The position numbers were made by a program, and so were the translations under genes. From Flavobacteriaceae bacterium (GTDB lineage: Bacteria > Bacteroidota > Bacteroidia > Flavobacteriales > Flavobacteriaceae): 13,390 nucleotides of DNA. Where the stretch lies: NCBI GenBank assembly GCA_026992695.1, contig JALWYP010000409.1:1-13390 (forward strand), read 5' to 3'. The notes below the pieces were generated by a model. It did not search any database. It saw nothing but the letters and a program-made list of their open reading frames with translations, and was not told the origin of the DNA. Shown here piece after piece: positions 6,550 through 13,390 of the stretch; position 1 is the first letter of the stretch; each line of letters starts with the position of its first letter.

Positions 6550-7827
6550 ATGAAAAAGCATGTAATAATGATAGCAATGGCACTTTTTACAAGTGTTATT
6601 ATTGGGCAGCAATTTGATTTATCTGCTGAATTAAGACCCCGTTACGAAAACAGACACGGCTATAAGTCACTGTTTACAAAAGACACCGATGGAGCAAACT
6701 TCATCTCTCAACGTTCAAGATTAAATTTTGATTATTCAAATCAAAAAATTAAAATGCGAGTAACGCTTCAAAACATTCGAGTATGGGGAGATGTAGGTAC
6801 ATTGTCTTCAGATGATAAAGCAACAGCACTTCACGAAGCTTGGGCAGAAGCCATATTAAGTTCAAAATTTTCCCTTAAACTAGGAAGACAAGAAATTGTT
6901 TACGATGACCATCGTATTTTTGGAAATGTAGGTTGGGCACAACAAGCAAGAAGCCACGATGCCTTTTTGATTAAATACACTCCGGATGCTAATAACAGAT
7001 TAGATGTAGGATTTGCCTTGAATGCTGATGCACAAGCCAATGTAGATAACCTTTACAGCAATGCAGCCGGATATAAAACATTTCAATATGCTTGGTATCA
7101 CGGTAAATTTACTGATTTTGGAGTGAGTTTCTTGTTGTTAAATACAGGAATAGAATACCTTGAAAACGAAGGAGCAGCTAATGAAAAACAAACTGTCGAT
7201 TATATGCAAACCATAGGACCAAGACTTACCTATAAAAAAGATAAGCTTAGTGCCAATGCAGCAGCCTATTTCCAAACCGGTAAAACCGTAAATACAGATG
7301 TTAGTGCTTCTTATTTTTCTGCTAATCTTGGCTATAAAATAAATAGTAATTTTAATGTAGCTGCCGGTTTTGAATTCCTTTCTGGTAAAGATATGGATGA
7401 TACTGATGCAAAACTTAAATCATTTGCTCCACTTTTTGGAACCAATCATAAATTTAATGGTTGGATGGATTACTTTTACGTAGGAAATCATGCAAACTCT
7501 GTTGGGCTAACAGATATTTATGGAACCATTGGATTTAAAAAGGATAAATTCTCAGCTAAAATAGTACCTCATTTCTTTTCTTCAGCAGCCAATGTAATAG
7601 ACACAAACGGAGACAAAATGAGTAACGGACTGGGAACTGAAGTAGATTTTACCATGGGATATAAATTAAGTAATTCTATTTCTGTCAATGCAGGGTATTC
7701 AAAAATGTTTGCCACAGATACAATGGAAGTTCTTAAAGGGGGAGATAAAGATGCTGACAATAGCTGGGGATGGATTATGATTACATTTAAACCCAATTTA
7801 TTTTCTTTCAAACCTGCACAACAATAA
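6550..7827 (+). CDS. Outer-membrane beta-barrel porin, Alginate_exp family
   Basis: The protein has 425 residues: a signal peptide (about 1-19, IIGQQ at the end), then alternating amphipathic strands to the C-terminus, as in an outer-membrane barrel. The early ELRPRYENR segment (27-35) and the block SLKLGRQEIVYDDHRIFGN (108-126) with following WAQQARSHDA are typical of the alginate-export domain family (AlgE-like, 18-strand barrels). Many members outside alginate producers are general or anion-selective porins, and no alginate genes are present here, so an alginate role is unlikely. It lies 11 bases after the TonB-dependent receptor and ends in a strong terminator, so the two form a unit. A role as a nitrite/nitrate or other solute channel for denitrification is a guess from position. 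Family assignment is fairly sure; substrate is unknown. Confidence 0.85.
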   Translation: MKKHVIMIAMALFTSVIIGQQFDLSAELRPRYENRHGYKSLFTKDTDGANFISQRSRLNFDYSNQKIKMRVTLQNIRVWGDVGTLSSDDKATALHEAWAEAILSSKFSLKLGRQEIVYDDHRIFGNVGWAQQARSHDAFLIKYTPDANNRLDVGFALNADAQANVDNLYSNAAGYKTFQYAWYHGKFTDFGVSFLLLNTGIEYLENEGAANEKQTVDYMQTIGPRLTYKKDKLSANAAAYFQTGKTVNTDVSASYFSANLGYKINSNFNVAAGFEFLSGKDMDDTDAKLKSFAPLFGTNHKFNGWMDYFYVGNHANSVGLTDIYGTIGFKKDKFSAKIVPHFFSSAANVIDTNGDKMSNGLGTEVDFTMGYKLSNSISVNAGYSKMFATDTMEVLKGGDKDADNSWGWIMITFKPNLFSFKPAQQ

Positions 7828-7837
7828 CCCTTTTTAT

Positions 7838-7880
7838 GCCGGAGTTATTTTGTATATTTAACTCCGGCTTTAAATTTTTT
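7838..7880 (+). terminator. Intrinsic terminator after the porin gene
   Basis: GCCGGAGTTA (7838-7847) and TAACTCCGGC (7859-7868) form a perfect 10-bp stem with an 11-base loop, followed by TTTAAATTTTTT (T-rich to 7881). It begins 11 bases after the porin stop and ends just before the norQ ATG at 7885. It separates the outer-membrane pair from norQ-norD. Confidence 0.85.
7848..7878 (+). promoter_or_regulatory. Possible norQ promoter embedded in the porin terminator
   Basis: TTTTG at 7848-7852 lies in the terminator loop, and TAAATTTT at 7871-7878 (one mismatch to TAnnTTTG) lies in its T-tract, 18 bases apart. Transcription would start almost at the norQ ATG (7885), giving a very short or absent leader. 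The strong terminator means norQ-norD need either their own promoter or read-through, which is the main reason to note this weak match. Confidence 0.3.
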
Positions 7881-7884
7881 TGGT

Positions 7885-8664
7885 ATGAGCAACACAACAC
7901 CCTATTATCATGAAACAGGGAAAGAAACATTGGTTTTTGAGCAATGTTATAATAACAAATTACCTGTATTATTAAAAGGACCTACCGGAACCGGAAAATC
8001 CCGGTTTGTAGAATATATGGCAAGCAAACTTGATAAAAGATTGATTACCGTAGCTTGTCATGAAGAAACTTCCTCAACAGATTTAATAGGAAGATACATT
8101 ATAAAAGGAGCGCAAACCGTATGGATAGACGGACCACTTACACAGGCTGTTAAAGAAGGCGCCATTTTATACCTTGATGAAATAGCCGAAGCCCGCCCCG
8201 ATGTAATTGTAGCTATTCACCCGCTAACCGACCACAGACGACAGTTATATATCGATAAGTTAGGAGAAATTGTTCAGGCACATCCCGATTTTATGTTAGT
8301 AGCCTCATTTAACCCTGGCTATCAAAGAGGATTTAAAGAACTAAAACCCTCAACCAAACAACGTTTTGTAGCACAATCATTTAATTATCCACAGGAAAAA
8401 ATTGAAACGGAAATTCTTGTAAATGAAAGCCAAATAGATAAATCAATAGCAAAAAAACTAGTAAACATTGCCAATAAAGTGCGTAACCTTACCGAACTGG
8501 GTTTGTCTGAAACCGTCTCTACTCGATTACTAGTAGATGCAGCAAAACTCATTCATAGCGGATTACCCAAAAGACTTTCGGTAGAGGTAGCTATTATAGA
8601 ACCCCTTACCGATGATCCCGAAATAATTGAAGCATTAAAAGATCTATGTAATTTAATGATCTAA
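7885..8664 (+). CDS. norQ: NorQ, MoxR/CbbQ-type AAA+ ATPase for NO reductase activation
   Basis: NorQ is a hexameric cytoplasmic AAA+ ATPase that works with NorD to make NorBC active, most likely by driving insertion of the non-heme iron FeB. The 259-residue protein has Walker A GPTGTGKS (32-39), Walker B ILYLDEI (94-100, with D98 and E99), sensor-1 asparagine N143 in SFNPGYQRG, a likely arginine finger R160 (STKQRFV) and a C-terminal lid region with ETVSTRLL (209-216). Length and motif order fit NorQ/CbbQ (about 260-270). norD begins 25 bases after the stop, the standard pairing. It is separated from norCB by nirS and two outer-membrane genes and sits right after a terminator. The ATG at 7885 is the only sensible start. 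CbbQ, its paralogue acting on Rubisco, is excluded by the NO reductase context. Confidence 0.93.
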   Translation: MSNTTPYYHETGKETLVFEQCYNNKLPVLLKGPTGTGKSRFVEYMASKLDKRLITVACHEETSSTDLIGRYIIKGAQTVWIDGPLTQAVKEGAILYLDEIAEARPDVIVAIHPLTDHRRQLYIDKLGEIVQAHPDFMLVASFNPGYQRGFKELKPSTKQRFVAQSFNYPQEKIETEILVNESQIDKSIAKKLVNIANKVRNLTELGLSETVSTRLLVDAAKLIHSGLPKRLSVEVAIIEPLTDDPEIIEALKDLCNLMI

Positions 8665-8689
8665 ATAAGGTTTAGATAATAATTTTTTA

Positions 8690-10456
8690 ATGGCACTTGA
8701 CGAATATTTATACGGAAAAATAGCCAATTACTTTAAACGAAGAAAAAAAACTTCGGTTGAAGCAGATAAAATTACGGTTAAACTACAAGATATTAAACCC
8801 CGTCTTACCCTTTTTGCTCGTGCCGTTACCGGAAAACCCATTGCTATCTATACTGCCGAACGCGAAGGAGGCTATAAAAACAATAATTTTTTTCTCCCAA
8901 AACACGTCAACTTTTTACCCACTTACGAAGAAAACCTTTCGTTTTATCTTTTTAGGGTTCTCTTTCTTTCTATTCAAAAAAACCTAAATTTTAATTGGAA
9001 CGATTCGCAAGAACATTCGTTAGTAGAATCGCAACAAAAAGCGTTTCAAACCGCTCCAAAAGTTCTTTCTGTATTATTTGAAGAATTTCCGTTAACGCAA
9101 CAACTTCATCAAGATTTTAAAAAATATTTTAGCCAATTAAAAACACCTAAAAAACCGGCAGATTACACTTTTTTATATGGAAAATGGATGAAAAATGAAA
9201 GAGATTTTTCTACTGAAGAAACCCTGAAAAATATAAATCAAAAAGCTAAAAAAGCAATAGCAGAAGAAATTAAAACCATTCTTAAAGCAAATGCAGTAGA
9301 AGAGGTTGTAACGCTTCAAGTAGATAAAAAACAACAGGAAGATTACGTATTTACACATAATTTTGAAAAGGTAGACACGGCTGAAGAATGGGAAGGTGGT
9401 TGGCGCGATTTTGATGGAGACGATGATCTAAATACCCACAGCAATGCTTTGGAAGAGCTTAATATGAAATATACCGTTCGGGTAGATGATTCGGTACACT
9501 CGGTGTATGAAGCAGAATTTGTTGAAAATATCACGATACAAGAGAGTTCCGAAATTGCTTCCGAAGACTATTTTATTCAATACGACGAATGGGATTATAG
9601 CAACCAAGCGTATAAAAATAATTTCTGTAAAGTTTTTCCCAAGCCAATAACCGAAACCAATGTAATATATTATAAAAAAACACTACGGGAGAATGCTTCT
9701 ACGCTTTTAGGGTTAAGAAAAATGCTTACCAATGTAAACAATAAATATCGGCAACTAAGAAGACAAACTCAAGGAGAAGAATTTGATTTGGATGCATTGG
9801 TAGATTTATATACCGATGTACACTCTGGGCATACGCCTTCAGAAAAAATATACCTTTCAAAACGAAAAAAAGAAAAAGATATTTCTATTTTAATGCTACT
9901 GGACGTAAGTCTTTCCAGCGATGGTTATGCAGCAGGAAATAAAGTGATAGATGTTGAAAAGCAAGTATCCATTCTTTTTGGAGAGATTTTAAATGAGTTT
10001 CAGGTAGATTTTTCAATAGATTGTTTTCACTCAAAAACCCGAAATTTTACAACCTACCAAACCATAAAAGGATTTGATGAATCGTGGGATAAAGCCAAAT
10101 TTAAAGTGGGTGCTATTCAACCGCAAGGTTATACTCGTATCGGGGCAGCATTACGTCATTCAGGTGCTTTACTGGATACCCGTGACACTAAAAATAAATG
10201 GGTAATTTTACTTTCCGACGGAAAACCCAATGACTACGATCGCTACGAAGGAAAATACGGAATAAACGATGTAAAACAGGCGTTACGGGAACTAAACGGG
10301 CGAAATATTAATTCGTATGCATTAGCCATTGAAGCACAAGCAAAATATTATTTACCGCAAATGTTTGGGCAAAACCATTACCAAATATTAACTTCTCCGG
10401 TAGCTTTATTGGAATCGCTTGTAAAATTATATGAGAAAATTAAGCATCAATCATGA
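8690..10456 (+). CDS. norD: NorD, von Willebrand factor A protein for NO reductase activation
   Basis: NorD is the partner of NorQ: its VWA domain links the ATPase to the membrane-bound NorBC target. The 588-residue protein has a long N-terminal helical region, an acidic middle (about 229-300, including FDGDDD) and a C-terminal VWA domain from about residue 397. The metal-ion-dependent adhesion site is complete: D405-V-S407-L-S409, T482 (YTRIGAALRH) and D510 (LLSDGKPND). The length is near that of NorD proteins (about 600-640). It starts 25 bases after norQ, and its stop overlaps the next ATG by four bases (ATGA at 10453-10456), indicating translational coupling to the lipoprotein gene. No membrane segment or signal peptide is visible, so it should be cytoplasmic or peripheral. 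Confidence 0.93.
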   Translation: MALDEYLYGKIANYFKRRKKTSVEADKITVKLQDIKPRLTLFARAVTGKPIAIYTAEREGGYKNNNFFLPKHVNFLPTYEENLSFYLFRVLFLSIQKNLNFNWNDSQEHSLVESQQKAFQTAPKVLSVLFEEFPLTQQLHQDFKKYFSQLKTPKKPADYTFLYGKWMKNERDFSTEETLKNINQKAKKAIAEEIKTILKANAVEEVVTLQVDKKQQEDYVFTHNFEKVDTAEEWEGGWRDFDGDDDLNTHSNALEELNMKYTVRVDDSVHSVYEAEFVENITIQESSEIASEDYFIQYDEWDYSNQAYKNNFCKVFPKPITETNVIYYKKTLRENASTLLGLRKMLTNVNNKYRQLRRQTQGEEFDLDALVDLYTDVHSGHTPSEKIYLSKRKKEKDISILMLLDVSLSSDGYAAGNKVIDVEKQVSILFGEILNEFQVDFSIDCFHSKTRNFTTYQTIKGFDESWDKAKFKVGAIQPQGYTRIGAALRHSGALLDTRDTKNKWVILLSDGKPNDYDRYEGKYGINDVKQALRELNGRNINSYALAIEAQAKYYLPQMFGQNHYQILTSPVALLESLVKLYEKIKHQS

Positions 10457-10953
10457 GAGCCCTCCTATTTGTAATAATAATTATCTTGTTTTCTTGCACA
10501 AAACAAACGCCCCATTATTCACAAACTATCTTAGGAAATGATACGCTTAACACTTCCTTTTTACAGCATATTCAAGTTCCCGAAAAAGCACTCGTGGCAG
10601 GTTATTTGTTTGCGTACGGAAATGCTTGTGCACAACAAACAAAAACCAATAAATGTCTAATTTTACAACAACTGAAGATGGATAATGAATGTAGTAAGAC
10701 TCATATTTCTTTTTTAAAAAAGTGGTTTGCAGAAGATAATATGCTAAAGAGTAAATTAATTAGATGTCCGGTTTTACCCACTGAAGGAGCTATTCAAAAT
10801 ACATTTAAAACAATACGATTAAAAAGAGAGGCAGATACATTGACTATTTCGTTTCATATCGTTGGGGCTAATATTGCGCAAGAAAAAAATTGGGATATTC
10901 AACAAACCAAAAAATATTTGATAGAGAAGAGCAAGTTTATTCCCTTAAAGTAA
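10453..10953 (+). CDS. Small cysteine-containing lipoprotein of unknown function
   Basis: I do not recognise a family. The 166-residue protein has a short signal (RALLFVIIIILFSC) with a probable lipidated C15, so it should be anchored on the outer face of the inner membrane or in the outer membrane. Four more cysteines are visible at 59, 68, 80 and 105, in contexts GNACAQ, TNKCLI, DNECSK and LIRCPV. None forms CxxC or CxxCH, so a heme c site is excluded; disulfides or metal binding are possible. An ISFLKKWF segment (85-92) and a C-terminal IQQTKKYLIEKSKF helix are present. The ATG overlaps the norD stop by four bases and the NorE-like gene follows after 16 bases, so it is in the NO reductase accessory operon. 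A role in NorBC assembly or electron transfer is inferred from position only. Confidence 0.82.
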   Translation: MRALLFVIIIILFSCTKQTPHYSQTILGNDTLNTSFLQHIQVPEKALVAGYLFAYGNACAQQTKTNKCLILQQLKMDNECSKTHISFLKKWFAEDNMLKSKLIRCPVLPTEGAIQNTFKTIRLKREADTLTISFHIVGANIAQEKNWDIQQTKKYLIEKSKFIPLK

Positions 10954-10969
10954 TCAAAAAACAAAACAA

Positions 10970-11542
10970 ATGAAAACAACTATTGATTATAAAAATATCT
11001 ACTATCCGCCGGGAGGTATTTTACTATGGATTATCATTTTACTGGAGCTTCTCACCTTTGGAGTTGCATTGATTGTATTGGTTTTTTCTACTCGGGAAAA
11101 CCCCGAGATGTATCATCAATCGGCTTTGCATTTAAATAAAACTTTTGGAGCAATAAACACTGTTTTTTTATTAACCAGTGGATTTTTTATGGCAAACGCA
11201 GTTCAAGAATATAAAAAAAACAATCTTGATAAAACCAACCGTTTTATTACTTTGACCATGATTGGAGGTCTTTTGTTTTTAATGTTAAAAGGATTTGAAT
11301 ATTATGAAAAAATCCAAGCAGGGCTAGTTTTAGGGTATGATAGTTTTTTTAATTTTTATTGGTTGTTAACAGGATTTCATGTGATTCATGTACTTGTAGG
11401 ATTAGTTATTTTATTGTTTTTAAAAAAGGCAATTGGCAAAACAAGTTCGACATTAGAAGATGTTGAAGCGAGTGCAGCATTTTGGCATATGTGTGATTTA
11501 ATCTGGTTATTATTGTTTCCTGTTTTATATTTAATTCTGTAA
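10970..11542 (+). CDS. norE: NorE-like heme-copper oxidase subunit III family protein
   Basis: NorE is an accessory inner-membrane protein, homologous to cytochrome c oxidase subunit III, encoded in many nor clusters; it is not part of the purified NorBC complex and its exact role is unsettled. The 190-residue protein shows five membrane segments (about 16-38, 60-78, 92-109, 127-150 and 170-190). It has the subunit-III-type segments YPPGGILLW (12-20), FHVIHVLVGL (136-145) and, near the end, FWHMCDLIWLLLFPVLYL (171-188). No subunit I or II gene is next to it, so it does not belong to a terminal oxidase here. It follows the lipoprotein by 16 bases, and the NorF-like gene follows after 5 bases. 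The family is sure; the NorE name rests on context. Confidence 0.85.
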   Translation: MKTTIDYKNIYYPPGGILLWIIILLELLTFGVALIVLVFSTRENPEMYHQSALHLNKTFGAINTVFLLTSGFFMANAVQEYKKNNLDKTNRFITLTMIGGLLFLMLKGFEYYEKIQAGLVLGYDSFFNFYWLLTGFHVIHVLVGLVILLFLKKAIGKTSSTLEDVEASAAFWHMCDLIWLLLFPVLYLIL

Positions 11543-11547
11543 ATAGT

Positions 11548-11787
11548 ATGAATTTAAAGAGCACATTATATACATTACTTTTTTTAACAGGTCTTACCGC
11601 TGTTTTAGCTACTTTTTTCTCAGAAATTGATACTATAGGAATCCTTATCGTATTGTTGTCTTCAGTTAAATTTTTACTGGTAGCCTTTTATTTTATGGAA
11701 TTAAAAAAAGCAAATGTTTTTTGGAAAACCTTAATAGTAAGTTACCTGGTTGTTTTTACTATCATTATTTCTGTTGTGTTGTTTTAA
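11548..11787 (+). CDS. norF: NorF-like small membrane protein (COX4-type, subunit IV family)
   Basis: This 79-residue protein has three hydrophobic segments (about 5-24, 29-50 and 57-78). It carries the signature VKFLLVAFYFMELKKAN (40-56), typical of the prokaryotic cytochrome c oxidase subunit IV/NorF group, in which a K-F/Y-x-L-x-x-x-F/Y-M-x-L motif lies between helices two and three. NorF proteins are small accessory membrane proteins of nor clusters reported to improve NO reductase function; the mechanism is not defined. It starts 5 bases after norE, giving the usual norE-norF order. It is the last gene of the group; no hairpin terminator is visible in the 80 bases that follow. Confidence 0.78.
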   Translation: MNLKSTLYTLLFLTGLTAVLATFFSEIDTIGILIVLLSSVKFLLVAFYFMELKKANVFWKTLIVSYLVVFTIIISVVLF

Positions 11788-11856
11788 ACCCAATAGTTAA
11801 ATAAGTTAAGCAGAAACGATATTGTACTAATAATTTTATTTCTATAAAAACTCTAG

Positions 11857-11864
11857 TATCTTTA
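11857..11864 (+). promoter_or_regulatory. Candidate -7 element just before the radical SAM gene
   Basis: TATCTTTA is one base off TAnnTTTG and lies 6 bases before the ATG at 11871, so transcription would start at or within a few bases of the start codon (a leaderless or nearly leaderless message). The -33 region is weak (TTTTATT around 11834-11840). The rest of 11788-11870 is AT-rich with no other signal seen. Confidence 0.4.
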
Positions 11865-11870
11865 CCGTTG

Positions 11871-13247
11871 ATGAGCATTTTTTTAACCCACGCATATTAC
11901 CTGCAAAAAGACCCCGTTGAGGCAAAAATCATGAAGCCTTACGTTCCGTTAGGATTGCTATATGTTTCTGCTTATTTACAACGAGAAAAAGTTAAAAATT
12001 ATGTGTTTGATGCAACGTTTTCAAATAGGGAAGAACAACTCCAATACATTGAAAATCAAAAACCCGATATAGTGGCTGTTTATGTAAATTTAATGACCAA
12101 AATAAATGTTATTAAATTAATTAAAATCCTTCAAAAGGATGCCCGTTACGGTTTCCCGAAGATTGTTTTAGGAGGACCGGATGTTACTTACAACCTAGAA
12201 AACTATTTAAAAGCAGGTGCACAATATATTGTTATAGGCGAAGGAGAACAAACGATGCTGGAACTCTATAAAGCCATTACCGAAAAAATAGATGTGTCAT
12301 TGGTTAACGGAATAGCCTATCTTGAAAACAACCGTGTAGTAAAAACACCGGCTCGCAGTAAAATTAAAGATTTAAGCACCTTACCCTTACCCAATAGAGA
12401 TGCTATTGATATTTCTAAGTATTTGAATGTGTGGACAAAACACCACGGCAAAAGCTCCATGACCATTAGTACGCAACGAGGATGTCCCTACACTTGCAAA
12501 TGGTGTAGCACGGCGGTGTACGGGCAGAGCTATCGCAGACGTCCCGCAAAACAAGTGGTAGAAGAAATGGCAATTCTTCAGAAAAAATATAATCCTGATT
12601 CCATTTGGTTTGTAGACGATGTGTTTACCGTAAGCCATAAATGGATTAAAGAATTTCATCAAGAAATACAACAACAAGATATACAAATTCCGTTTGAATG
12701 CATCACTCGTGCCGAACGATTAAATGACGAGATATTACAACTTCTTAAACAAGCAGGATGTTTTAGAATTTGGATTGGAGCCGAAAGCGGGTCGCAAAAA
12801 ATTATTGATGCAATGGACAGGAGGGTTAATGTAAATGTAGTAAAAAATGCGATTATAAAAACCAATGCAATTGGTATTGAAACCGGCACTTTTATCATGT
12901 TGGGTTATCCGGGCGAATCCCAAGAAGATATTAACCAAACCATAAAATACCTTAAAGAAGCAAACCCGACACATTATACCATTACCATTGCGTATCCTAT
13001 AAAAGGAACAGCATTGTATTCTGAAATTGAGAAAGAAATAACAATAAAACCCAATTGGGAAACCTCCACCGATAGGCAAATAGATTTTAAGAGAACGTAT
13101 TCTAGAAAATTCTATGACTTTGCGGTGAAAAGAGTAGTTAATGAGGTAGAAGCATTTAAAAGCAATAATATTATTGAGAAAACAAAAAGAAAAACAAAGA
13201 GCATAGGTGCTTTGTTTTTTATGAAATATCATCAACTTACCTCATGA
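11871..13247 (+). CDS. Cobalamin-binding-domain radical SAM protein (BchE-like architecture)
   Basis: From the ATG at 11871 (a TTG three bases earlier is possible but less likely) the protein has 458 residues. Residues 1 to about 140 form a B12-binding-type Rossmann domain, with VPLGLLYVSAYL, FDATFS (46-51), LGGPDVT (100-106) and GEGE (123-126). The DxHxxG histidine is absent, as is usual in class B radical SAM enzymes. The radical SAM domain follows, with C205-x3-C209-x2-C212 (RGCPYTCKWCS) for the [4Fe-4S] cluster, then WFVDDVF (246-252), WIGAESGSQ (301-309) and MLGYPGES (343-350). The C-terminus is short and basic. Relatives are methyltransferases, ring-forming enzymes and others; the substrate cannot be read here. 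It is not NirJ (heme d1 synthesis), which lacks the B12 domain. It overlaps the next gene by four bases. Any link to denitrification is by position only. Confidence 0.88.
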   Translation: MSIFLTHAYYLQKDPVEAKIMKPYVPLGLLYVSAYLQREKVKNYVFDATFSNREEQLQYIENQKPDIVAVYVNLMTKINVIKLIKILQKDARYGFPKIVLGGPDVTYNLENYLKAGAQYIVIGEGEQTMLELYKAITEKIDVSLVNGIAYLENNRVVKTPARSKIKDLSTLPLPNRDAIDISKYLNVWTKHHGKSSMTISTQRGCPYTCKWCSTAVYGQSYRRRPAKQVVEEMAILQKKYNPDSIWFVDDVFTVSHKWIKEFHQEIQQQDIQIPFECITRAERLNDEILQLLKQAGCFRIWIGAESGSQKIIDAMDRRVNVNVVKNAIIKTNAIGIETGTFIMLGYPGESQEDINQTIKYLKEANPTHYTITIAYPIKGTALYSEIEKEITIKPNWETSTDRQIDFKRTYSRKFYDFAVKRVVNEVEAFKSNNIIEKTKRKTKSIGALFFMKYHQLTS

Positions 13248-13390
13248 GCAAACAAGTGGTTTATTTAACACAAGAAGAACCTTTTTTTTCTGAAAAATAT
13301 CTAAAAGTCAGAGCATTAGAAAACAGAGTATTGTCAGATTTTCAAGTACAACAATTACCCAATATTTCTAAAGAACACACACTTTATAAC
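13244..13390 (+). CDS. Unidentified gene, 5' part only (cut by window end)
   Basis: An ATG at 13244 overlaps the stop of the radical SAM gene (ATGA) and opens a frame of 49 codons that runs to the window end without a stop. The visible start reads MSKQVVYLTQEEPFF, followed by SEKYLKVRALENR. It has a short hydrophobic strand after the start and then a polar helical stretch, with no signal peptide and no recognisable motif. The overlap indicates translational coupling, so the product probably acts with the radical SAM protein, for example on the same substrate. Too little is present to name a family. Confidence 0.7.
   Translation, partial: MSKQVVYLTQEEPFFSEKYLKVRALENRVLSDFQVQQLPNISKEHTLYN

Noticed and set aside
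6550..7827. Alginate export function for the porin
   Set aside because: No alginate synthesis genes are present; the family name covers many barrels with other or unknown substrates.
10970..11787. The two membrane genes as part of a terminal cytochrome oxidase
   Set aside because: No subunit I or II gene is adjacent; the order after norQ-norD fits norE-norF.
11868..11870. TTG start for the radical SAM protein
   Set aside because: An ATG follows immediately at 11871 and is the more usual start; the difference is one residue.
12387..13235. Overlapping minus-strand open frames across the radical SAM gene
   Set aside because: They are antisense to a conserved coding region, have no recognisable domains and odd composition, and read as shadows of the + strand gene. 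The same holds for the minus-strand frames at 362-565, 2139-2345, 4486-4722, 7569-7811, 9173-9358 and 9343-9534.
11871..13247. Radical SAM gene as NirJ of heme d1 synthesis
   Set aside because: NirJ has no N-terminal cobalamin-binding domain; here the GEGE and LGGPDVT signatures of that domain are clear and the radical SAM cysteines lie at about residue 205.

Overview
The window is AT-rich and carries a denitrification cluster from a member of the Bacteroidota, most likely a flavobacterium. Three things point there: TAnnTTTG-type promoter elements, no clear Shine-Dalgarno sequences, and short lipoprotein signals ending in a hydrophobic stretch plus S-C (nitrite reductase and one small protein). 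All recognisable genes are on the + strand. No tRNA, rRNA, CRISPR array or insertion sequence was seen, and no gene-free stretch exceeds about 170 bases.

Layout: (1) 1-117 is the 3' end of a GreA/GreB-like gene. (2) 288-842 is an unrecognised protein with two membrane segments. (3) 867-914 is a regulatory region: a perfect 8-bp-arm palindrome with CRP/FNR geometry, placed just upstream of a TACCTTTG -7 element. (4) 963-4470 is norC-norB-nirS, tightly spaced, encoding both subunits of cytochrome-c-type NO reductase and a lipoprotein form of cytochrome cd1 nitrite reductase. The group ends in a strong intrinsic terminator. (5) 4541-7827 encodes two outer-membrane proteins, a TonB-dependent receptor and an Alginate_exp-type beta-barrel, ending in a second strong terminator. 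(6) 7885-11787 is norQ-norD, a small cysteine-containing lipoprotein of unknown function, a NorE-like heme-copper-oxidase subunit III homologue and a NorF-like small membrane protein. (7) 11871-13390 is a cobalamin-binding-domain radical SAM protein, followed with a 4-base overlap by a gene cut off by the window end.

How it works together: NirS reduces nitrite to NO, and NorBC reduces NO to N2O, so co-transcribing them would keep toxic NO low. NorQ (AAA+ ATPase) and NorD (VWA protein) are the known pair needed to activate NorBC, probably by inserting the non-heme iron. NorE and NorF are accessory membrane proteins. The outer-membrane pair may supply a metal, heme, cofactor or anion, but that is inference. 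No heme d1 biosynthesis genes, N2O reductase or nitrate reductase are in the window.

The least explained parts are the lipoprotein between norD and norE, the outer-membrane pair inside the cluster, the radical SAM gene pair at the end, and promoter-like elements embedded in the two terminator hairpins.
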